A stretch of 64,000 bases of DNA from Toxotes chatareus (taxonomy: Eukaryota > Chordata > Actinopteri > Toxotidae). This document shows positions 11,600 through 20,900 of this stretch, one piece after another. The stretch is taken from NCBI GenBank assembly GCA_016801885.1, contig CM028897.1:13578501-13642500 (forward strand), in the 5' to 3' direction. Position 1 is the first letter of the stretch. Every line of letters begins with the position of its first letter. Position numbers and translations under genes: made by a program. The notes beneath the pieces were generated by a model that was given only the letters and a program-made list of their open reading frames with translations, was not told where the DNA came from and did not search any database.

Positions 11600-14090
11600 C
11601 AGAAACAACGGGAGATAAAATGTAAAACATTAGTTTAAAAAGGATGGATGTGCTTAGTATTTAACTACTTATTTATGCATACATACAAATTTGTCTCTGT
11701 CATGTAACTCACTAGTCTTATTACACTATTTTACTTAATATATACATTATATACAACTTTTGTATAATTGTATAATTTATATAAAAAGGTTTGTTTTAAA
11801 AAACATTCAACTGAACACTCATTTGTCTTGGCTATTTGTTCTTAGGGAATGGATACTTCGGCAAGAATACATTTAGAAGAGTAGTAATACTGTAAAAATA
11901 CAGAGTAAAGAAATGAAATCTCAGGAATTAAACAAGCTAATGTAAAATGATTATAATGACAATTGCAAACATATAACCACATAAAAATTTAAGATTACTA
12001 CAAAGTGACAAAAGAACATCTCCAGAACATAAACGTTCCGTTCACCGAAAGGTGAGGCCTTCATGATGACCTCACGGCTGCTTCTGAAGACCACAAACAG
12101 CACAGGCCCCATAAGGCCAAGTCAAAGACAGGATATTCCCAGAATGCATTTCACAGGGGTCAAAATGCTAATTTTAGCACAGCAGCCAATGGTAGTTCAG
12201 GAGTTGTGGTCCACATACAGGCGGGGCTGGATCAGGTTACGTGTCGCAGACACGAATAGTGTACGTGCAGTAATAAAGAGCAGACAGAGGACTGTACTGG
12301 GCCCGAAAGACTGATCTATCACTTTTACCTTATGTATTTAGCCCAGCCCCTTTCCTTCATTACCACACTATTGGCATTGATCGTGTGACGGCATTTCTCC
12401 CCGGGAGTGAAGGTGCGTGCATGCCCCCCTGAAATATGAATCCCAAATATCTGTCAGGGTACCTGACCTCACACATCATAACTTTGGGAACGGTAGTAAA
12501 TCCACCATCTTCCCCCTGACAGAGCAGACAGACAGCAACGATCTGAAGGCAGAACAACACCATCCTTGGGCAAAGTGTGTGGTGTCTAAAATGACCCATA
12601 GGAGTGCACACAAAAAACTCTCCCCTTCTCTGCCAGCATCATACACAGTTTTGTAGCAAGCACCGTTATACGACTTTGCGGTTTTCTCTCTTGGTCGTAA
12701 TAAAAACCACTGCAAGTTTCTGTGCCCACTGTTTAATTATATCCCAACAGCCTATTTCTAATGATACTAGATAACTTACGCTTCTTATATTTATGTAACA
12801 CAGTATCAGTTCCTGTGTGCCTGATCACTGCTGCTCAAAATGTGCTGTTCCCTCCTGTCAAGGCCTGCCTCCTGGTTAAGTAATGTGATTAATAAACCAT
12901 GAGTTGCCTGAGATGCAGTTCTATCCTCAGAGCAGGGGTGAGTTTTCATTTTGGTAACTCAGAACTGAAGCCGTATCCATTCATAGATACCACTGAGGAC
13001 CCCACAGAGACCAAGAAGCACACATATCATTCGGGATATGAGAGCTCGGGGGCCTGAGGGAATGGTGCAAATCCTGGAAATATTGTACCACTCCCCGGTG
13101 TCACATATTGTGCACACATTCATGAAGACTTAGCACAATTACAGTGAAGAACAAAGCTCAGAGGTGGTGGAGGAGGAGACATCAGAGAGGCATAGAGCAC
13201 ATACACACATATATACACAAGCACACATGGATAAATGGCAGGCAGGCAGATAATGAAGATGAGCACTTCATCTGCAGGTGGTTCTATACGTTAGTCTGCG
13301 CTAAGAATGGAGATGAAAGTGTGGTCGTTGGTGGCGGGCTGTTGGTGTTAGCTCTGGTGTCAGGTGCTAAAGATTCCCACACGGATTTGATCTGCTGTTC
13401 AGTATTCCTAAGAGCTTCCTGTCAAAAAGCAGATCCTCATAATCCACACTGTCGACAGCAGTTGCCATGAACTGACCGAACCCGATGTGTGCTCTTGAAT
13501 TAAGGTCGAGTGCAGCACCTTTATAATTTGCTTAGCTTGTCCCCAGCTCACTGCTGTTTCTCTAAAGTGTCAGACTTTCAGGAGCTGAGAAAATGATGAC
13601 TAAGGCACTTTTGACTTCATGCAGGACTCTGAAAGAGGTCAAATAATTGTGTGAAGCCACACAAACTATATGAACAAAATCTGTTAGCTGAAAGGAAACT
13701 ATGGAAATCAATAAAAATAGAGAGGATTGATGTGACAGTAGAAATATAGATAACTTTATTATTCTGGCACGTCGTGCATGGCATGTAGGCCGATTTCAAA
13801 GAAGACATTTTTTACATTGCGGTAGAAAAAGCTAACATAATAAAACTAATGATAAGTGAATTCCATTTAAATTATGCTATTGTACATGCTGCCTCACTGT
13901 CACGACTTATGGGGATACTTGAATGGTTTTCTTCTCTTTATCTTCAATTTCTTGGTGCACTGTCTTATATTTTGATATCAGCCCTAATCAACCCTTTGGT
14001 AGAGTCTGATCATATACTGAGTATATTTTTTGTGGTAATGACACCACATTTTATCACTCAATTATTGTAAATAATTCTCAAATAAGACAT
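11600..14090. other. Intergenic stretch downstream of pecam1, nothing firm
   Basis: Contains several short open stretches on both strands between 12063 and 13470. None has a protein signature I recognise, and overlapping frames are open on opposite strands, which argues for chance. There is an AATAAA on the minus strand at 13760-13755, an alternative distal end for pecam1. Confidence 0.4.
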
Positions 14091-14822
14091 TTTATTTCTT
14101 GGTTCAAACCAATAAATCAATTAATAAATCAATTGTCCTGCTCTGATGTCATGGGTTCAGTTATGTGTATCTGTGTAAGCACACAGCCTTAAGAGATGCA
14201 TCTGCTAAACATATCAGTCCTATGTAAATGGAGACCTTGAATAAGTTCATGTTATATCATTCAATTAAACCTTAGTTAATGGAAAATGAAACTGATATCT
14301 CCTAATGCGGTGACAACACAGTGAAAGCCCTTCTCACATTAAAGTAGATCACAGCCAGATGGCACTAAGTTTCCATGAAGTGCTGCCTGAAGTCTGTCCT
14401 CTAGTGGTTTAAACCGAACTGGTTCTCACACATCAGAGGGCTCTGATGGATGTACTCCCAACCTCATTACAAAAGAGGAAATATCACTACTATGCTGATT
14501 TCAAAGGCTAGATATCGAGTGGAAGGATACAGATTTGAGTTTTTTTTTTCTTTAGGGTCACAGCAGACATCCTTTCTCTGTGTCTTGGCAAGAAAACTAC
14601 CAGTGAAGGAAAGAGAAACACTTAACAACACTTAACAAAAACATTTACAGGGTGGAACATTCGTGTAACAAAAATCCCAGAGTACAGACTGTGATTGCTT
14701 ATGGCTGTTTAAGGTCTTTCAGGAAAAAAAGACTCCAGCTGCATTAGGGACCCAGATAAATAAGGGAATAAATTTTCTTGTTTTGTCACTTATCAGTCTG
14801 GCTTTGGGTCATGGTTTCATTC
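14091..14822 (-). other. pecam1: Probable pecam1 3' UTR with polyadenylation signal
   Basis: The first AATAAA downstream of the pecam1 stop codon on the minus strand is at 14096-14091, giving a 3' UTR of about 0.7 kb. A second hexamer at 13760-13755 is an alternative. Choice between them is inference. Confidence 0.35.
14105..14240 (+). mobile_element. Degenerate tRNA-type SINE fragment
   Basis: A B-box-like GGGTTCAGTTA (about 14153-14163) is followed some 40-70 bp later by ATGCATCTGCTAAAC and CTATGTAAATG. These resemble the GCRTCTGCTAAATG...TGTAAATG 3' module of many fish SINEs. It is heavily diverged and lies in or just beyond the presumed pecam1 3' UTR. Confidence 0.4.
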
Positions 14823-14972
14823 TCAGTGTTCAGCAGTGTTGATATCAACACTGTTATCAACCTCGCTCATGTGGTCATCCTGGACAGGGTGGTTGCCGTG
14901 GTCGTCGTGGTCGCCATGGTCACCGTGGTGAGCCGTATCATGATTCAGCTGAGCATATTCCACAGACCCCTG
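14823..14972 (-). CDS. pecam1: pecam1 exon 15: third ITIM and His/Asp-rich C-terminus
   Basis: 150 nt from CCCTCGCAG to the stop TGA at 14825-14823. It encodes QGSVEYAQLNHD with Tyr740 in VEYAQL (consensus V/I/L-x-Y-x-x-L/V), then HHGDHGDHDDHGNH and an acidic end (SEVDNSVDINTAEH). Human PECAM1 has neither the VEYAQL motif nor the His-rich run as far as I know. The acceptor could also be the CAG three bases later, which would drop one Gln. Confidence 0.83.
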   Translation of the reverse strand, partial: QGSVEYAQLNHDTAHHGDHGDHDDHGNHPVQDDHMSEVDNSVDINTAEH

Positions 14973-17900
14973 CTGCGAGGGGGACAAAAAACAAAATATG
15001 AGGCTCATGTGAAGAAAAGAATAGCTCTAATTTGATACTGTTTACAAGATTACTACGACACTGTAGCCCATATCAATCAGAGTGACAGAATTACTGCTTA
15101 TAATTAGATATCAGTGATATGCTGACAACTCATTCGTCTTGAACAGAAATGAACAAAGTAAACTGAAGCAATCTGAAAGCTCTAATTTTAGTTTAGCTGG
15201 TGAAATGTGTTAATTTCCAGAGGAATTTCCTTGAAAAAAGTGCTCCACTTAAATCCAAGTAAATATGCACTGATCCTTCATTTATTGTTGAATGGTATGG
15301 TTGCCTGTAGACAAATTGCACATTTTTGCATGTTCAGCTGACCTGCTGTGAGCTGCCTAAAAGACTCTACGATGACAGGGCTTGCACTTTCATTCTCAAA
15401 ATTAAAGCAGCAGAGCCTGAGATATTCTGGCTTTTAGTCCCTGGTATATATCAAGATCCCCCAAAAAAGAAAACAAAACAGTATGATACTTGGAATATAA
15501 TACTTTCAGTTACCTGTCTATAAACAACAGAAACTGACTTTGTTTATTGTACTGTGTCTGTCCGTGAGAGGTCTCTCTGAGAAAAGACACAACAGATTCA
15601 TGAGTGTGTGTGTCTACATATTTGTAGTATGTGCATGCACTGTATGCATGACATGTGTGTGCTGCTACTTACACCCTCAGCCTGCTCTGGAACACCTGCA
15701 AAAATAAAGCCAGAGGACAATCTCAGGAAACAAAGTGAGTCTGAGTATTAAAGGATGGCTTGCACACTCATCAGTACTCAGATGAACAGCTCCATGCTAC
15801 CAGAAAACTGACAATTTATTATGATGCTCACATTCACAACATTATATATATGTTAAAAGTGTTTTCATATGAGCAAGGACGTTGTTAGAGCACATGGAGA
15901 CTTCTGCGGCATCTTTGTGTGACACAAAATGACGTATGAACTGCTTGGAGTCATTAGGAGCCAATGACTAAACAATGGACAAGAGTTTCCCCCAGGAGTA
16001 TCAAACAATGGAGTGTGTTGTTCACTTAGTCTTAACGGATGTACACGCTGTTTGGCTCTGATTGTTGGAACAGGAAGCTAGTTTTGATGAAAGCAGGAAG
16101 TGGACACCTGGGACAAGGCTTTCTGTTTTAATGGAACATTCTTTCACTAACAATGCATATGTTTACAGTCGGAGCTGATCCTGTTTCCTGGCGCTTTTTT
16201 TCAAATGTCAGCCAGTGACCTTATTTCGTTCACTGTGTAACGTAAGAAGGATGTTAGTCATACCTTGCTTGGAGTTCCTCACTTCGCTGTACACGGTGTC
16301 TGTGCCCTTGCTCACTGAAGCAAATATGAAACAAACATGTAATTATTTTGGGTCAAATTGATTCAGTTTAGCACTGATTACACACTTTTGAAACAATATT
16401 AAAACTCAGTGGTAGTTTTACCTCTGTTGGGATCTGCCTGTTTGGTCTTCACCTCTGTGTACTGAGGTTCTGCAGCAGTCACACTGCTCTGGTCATCGGT
16501 GTCTGCAGCACATAACAGTGGCCAGCATTAACAAACTCAAACTTCATTTTGTTTTAAAATCTGCAAACAGAATAGCATTAAAATAAAGTCATATTTAAAA
16601 GATATGGCTGGTGGTATTCCAAATAGATTCCAAATAGTATTTTTTTTCAGTTCAATTCAATTCAGTTTTATTTATATAGCACCTTCCACAATCAAAATTG
16701 TCTCAAATAGCTTTACAGAGACCCAGAACCTCCCTTTTAGTAGTAGTAGATTATTTTGACAGCCACACACACCACCCTGCTGCTCCAATACCAGATGTGT
16801 ATTAATCCACAGTTGAAAATAGTTCCCAACAAACCCATTATTTCCTTCTGTTTTAGTAACACTTGCTAACCCTTACTACAGTGTCCAGCTGTTCAGGAAA
16901 TGACTTAAATGTTTTTTAAAAATGAAACTATAGATTTGTGACAGGGTTGGGAAGTCAGAAAGTATGAGAGAGACAGACTGACACATTTTTATTTTGGATC
17001 TTTTCTTGGAATTTGTTGACAAGAAGAAAAACACAGAATAATATCAGCCTTACCCTTTAAAAAATATGCATTCATTTAAAAACGATATCTCTGTACACTC
17101 TACTCACCAGAGCCTGATGCAGGATCACTCCAAACACTCTTTCCTATCATGCCTGGTGTGGCTACAAAGAGAGGACAAAACCAGCACCAGCTGTTGAATC
17201 AGTACAATCTACAGCACTGCTTTAATGCTTAAAAACAATTTGCAGGCCTGTATTTCTGACAGTATAAGAGCCTTTACCATTTGCAGTCTCATTGACCTCT
17301 GCCAGGGTGAGGCTCAGTCGCTCTACTTTGGTGCTTTGGTGCCTTGCTGACTTCCTAAGATGACAAAACACGATCAGCTTTTTAGAACTGGAAGCTCTAT
17401 GGATGTCCCCATACTTCTTGTAACTCATGCTACTTCACCTTTAAAACCCTGATTTCTGATAAGCAAGAGCAATGTTACTCACACCGACAGCTCGCCTATT
17501 CTTTTCCTTTTGAATTGAAGGAGATGTTTTTTAAAGGCGATAAAAAGGATCAAGGCCAGAATAAGCAGGATGCAGGAGGCTGCAATAAGACCTTTCTTCC
17601 AGGCAGCCAACTTCACTGTAGAATAAAGGTGAATCAAATATACAGATGGATCAGAATTATATTACAATTATAGTATAGTAGTCTACCTCTCATTTGTGTA
17701 CATATAGTCCTTTCATATCTAAGATCATTTCAGCCTTTGCTGAAAGATTATTTTAAACCTGCTCTCACTGCAAAGATGAGAATCTTAGCTGGATGCTAAA
17801 AATGTGAATGAATGCAAATTCCAACACTCACTTGAAATTTCCTTTAAAGTAACGTTTACGTTCATTTACTATTTTTATGTAAAATTTTCTTCTGGGACTA

Positions 17901-20900
17901 TACTTCAAACACATTATGGTTCAATTATTTATATTCTAGCTGATCTATAAGTAAATGCTGGGTCAAAAAAACAAACAAAAAAACCCCAAACAATCCATGT
18001 GCCCCGATGAGAAAGAAGGGGATGAGAAAGATTATTTTCTATTTTTACTATGTTACATTATCTTTATAAAATCCATTATATTCATTCTTAAACAATAACT
18101 AAATAACTCTAATTGAACCTGACAAAGACAGGCATACAAAAACAAAGGCACGACCATCACTGCATCAACTGAAGATTAAACACACCTCTAATCGAGACAG
18201 TGCGACTCTGCTTGGTTTCGTTGGCTGGGTTGGTGCTCACACAGTAATATTCCCCTTTGTGCTCTTCCCTGACGTTATGTATGAAGTAGGATTCCTCCAG
18301 TTTCTTGGAGGTAAGCAAAGCCAGAGCATCTTGTGTGTCAGTGCGGTACCAGGTGAAGATGATGGGAAGAGTGCCTCTCTGAACAGAGCAGGTTAGATTC
18401 ACGTCCTGCCCCTCAGGGACATTCCCCATGCCGGGGGCTACATGAAGCACTGGTTTTGACACTGGCTCTGCAGAAAGTAAAATCCATGTTAGACTTGCAG
18501 TCCATAATGTTTTTACATTAATTTAACTGGTCTTGCATCAAACACACCTATGATGTTGGTTGAATGGAGCAGCTGCTGCCCTGGTCCTATCATGGGAGGC
18601 TTGTGTTGACTGTTTTTTGCATGGCAAAGAAATTTGTTTAAGTCTGAGCTCTTAAAGATGGCTGAGGAATTAAAGATGGCTTGTCCTCCCGGCTTGCTCA
18701 CCACCCTTTGGACATTCAGTTCAGGGCCGTGCAGGCTGTACGTGATAGGCAGAGTGCCAGTGTCACTGTGACAGAGCAGCTGGAACGGCTTTCCCAACAC
18801 CAGTGTACCCCCAACAACACTCAGCACAGGTTCTGAAACAAGAACTGGGGATAAAGATAATTAACCAGTTAGTCCATTAGTCAATGCAACAGAAATGAAC
18901 AAGACACAGACAAAAAAGACTGAGTCCTAACTAACATGCTCCTGCTAACATGCTCATAATGACAATGCAAACATGCTGATGCTTAGCAGGTATAAATTTT
19001 TTTTGCCATGTTCACAGAGTTTAGTGTGTTAGCATGCTAACCTTTGCTCACATTTGCACACTTTGTAGCTTAACTAACTGACATTTTGACCTGCTGATGG
19101 CACAACATGAAAAGTCAAGATCATCAAAGTGATTCTAATTCATCCTTAATCCATCCAATAGTTGTCAAGATATTTCAATAAAAATCCACAATGTCAACCT
19201 GGTTGTGGCCCCAGAGTAAAAGTAAGGGGAGCATGAAGGTCATTAGGATTCATCATCGGGGAACCATGAATGTCCAAATCCATCATGTAGTTGACAAGTG
19301 TGATGTTTGAGTCTGGACCTAAGGGGTGTATCTGCTGACTCACAGACTGTCTCCCACAAAAACACCCAATTGTAATTTCAACTTCATGACTTACCTTTGG
19401 CTTTAACAACAAGTGTTTGGCTTTCTTTTTCAAGACGGACAGCAAGAGAGGCAAACTTGGCTTTACAGGTGTAGTTGCCATTTCTGTCAGGTCGTGCCAC
19501 ATCAGTGTACGTCTCTGAATGGCTGAGCTTGACGTTATCTTTGTAGATGGAGAACTGAATGTTTTGCTCGCTGACCCTCTCAGGAATGTAAATGGAGACT
19601 GAGCAGGTCAGTTTGAAACGGTCTCCCTCAAATATGTCTAAAGGCTCCACAGTCAGGTATGGCTTTGAAAACAGCGCTGTTGGGGTCAGACAACAAAAAG
19701 TGAAGCATTGTACAATATATATTTTAATTTATTCTGACCATAGAAAAGGATTTTAATGTTAAGATAAGATGGTACTTAATGACATATTAGATATTTCATG
19801 ATGGGGATATCCAGCACTTGCCTTTGACTGTTATTTTTTGATAGGATTCTTTCTGCACATTTCTCCACTCTGCCTTGCACACCAGCTCCCCAGAGTCGCC
19901 ATCTTTAGTTCTGAATTGATAGAAGAGGCTGATTGGGGCTTTCGTGAGGATCCTCTTGTCTTTTGTCAGGAATACTTCCACGCCCCTCACTGGACTCATC
20001 ACTTTACAGACTATATCCAATAGGTCGCCCTCAAAGACCTCAGAAGAAGGCAGCACATTCATGACTGGGACAATGTGGAGTTCTGCAAGACACAACTCAG
20101 AATAGTTAATCACACATCCTTCTTCTAGCAATCTGATCTTTTTTTGGTGATGTGACAACCCTAATCACCTCTGACTATCACTTGAATCTTGTTGCTGTGG
20201 TTGGAGCTTCTTGTCCCAGAAACCAAGTTGATCTCATAGTCGCAGTACAGAAAGTATTCTCCAGCCTGTCTCAAGACCAGGGTGGTCTCTGATGAGTTTC
20301 CAGTGGGTGCTATCTGCTTCATTTTCTGAGGCTCTTCGTATCTAAATCGCTGGAAAAATCTGAATATGAGGGATCCTTTCTCCTCCAGAGCACTGCAGGT
20401 GGCTGTGAAGCTGTCACCCTCATAGAGTGTAGTCTTATTCAGGTACAGAATGGGGATCTGCAGGCCTGAGGAGAGGAAGACCCAACAGGACCGTGAAAGG
20501 TAAAGCCGTTACTCTACATTCTGGTTGTTCAGACATAACAGTACACATACATGAGCTGCCTGGGTGTGAGGAATGTATCATGGTTGGTGGTGTGAAAACC
20601 CTGTATTGCCAAGAAGGAACTAAGACAGTGTGATTTTAGGTGTCTGAAAATAGTTATTTGTACAGTAGGAGGCAGAAAATCAGTCTAAAATATTCTGTCA
20701 TGTTGTGGAAAATGGTTTGTAATGTGAATTATTCATGTCCATTTTGTTTTACTAATTAAAGTTGACACCCCCCCCACCCCAAACGTACTGATAAATGAAA
20801 GAGTTTCTGGTATATTATTACCCTTTTAATATTATACTACATTACCCATACCAGACAAAAGCAATTAAAAAAATAATAAATGAACCATTGTTTGAGAAAT

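Noticed and set aside
12236..12302. Minus-strand peptide SALYYCTYT, resembling the end of an immunoglobulin V domain
   Set aside because: No other V-domain landmark (first Cys, Trp, J segment or recombination signal) is nearby. It is a chance match.
19194..19502. Minus-strand open frame overlapping pecam1 exon 6
   Set aside because: It is in a different frame from the Ig4 exon and runs through the dispersed repeat in intron 6.
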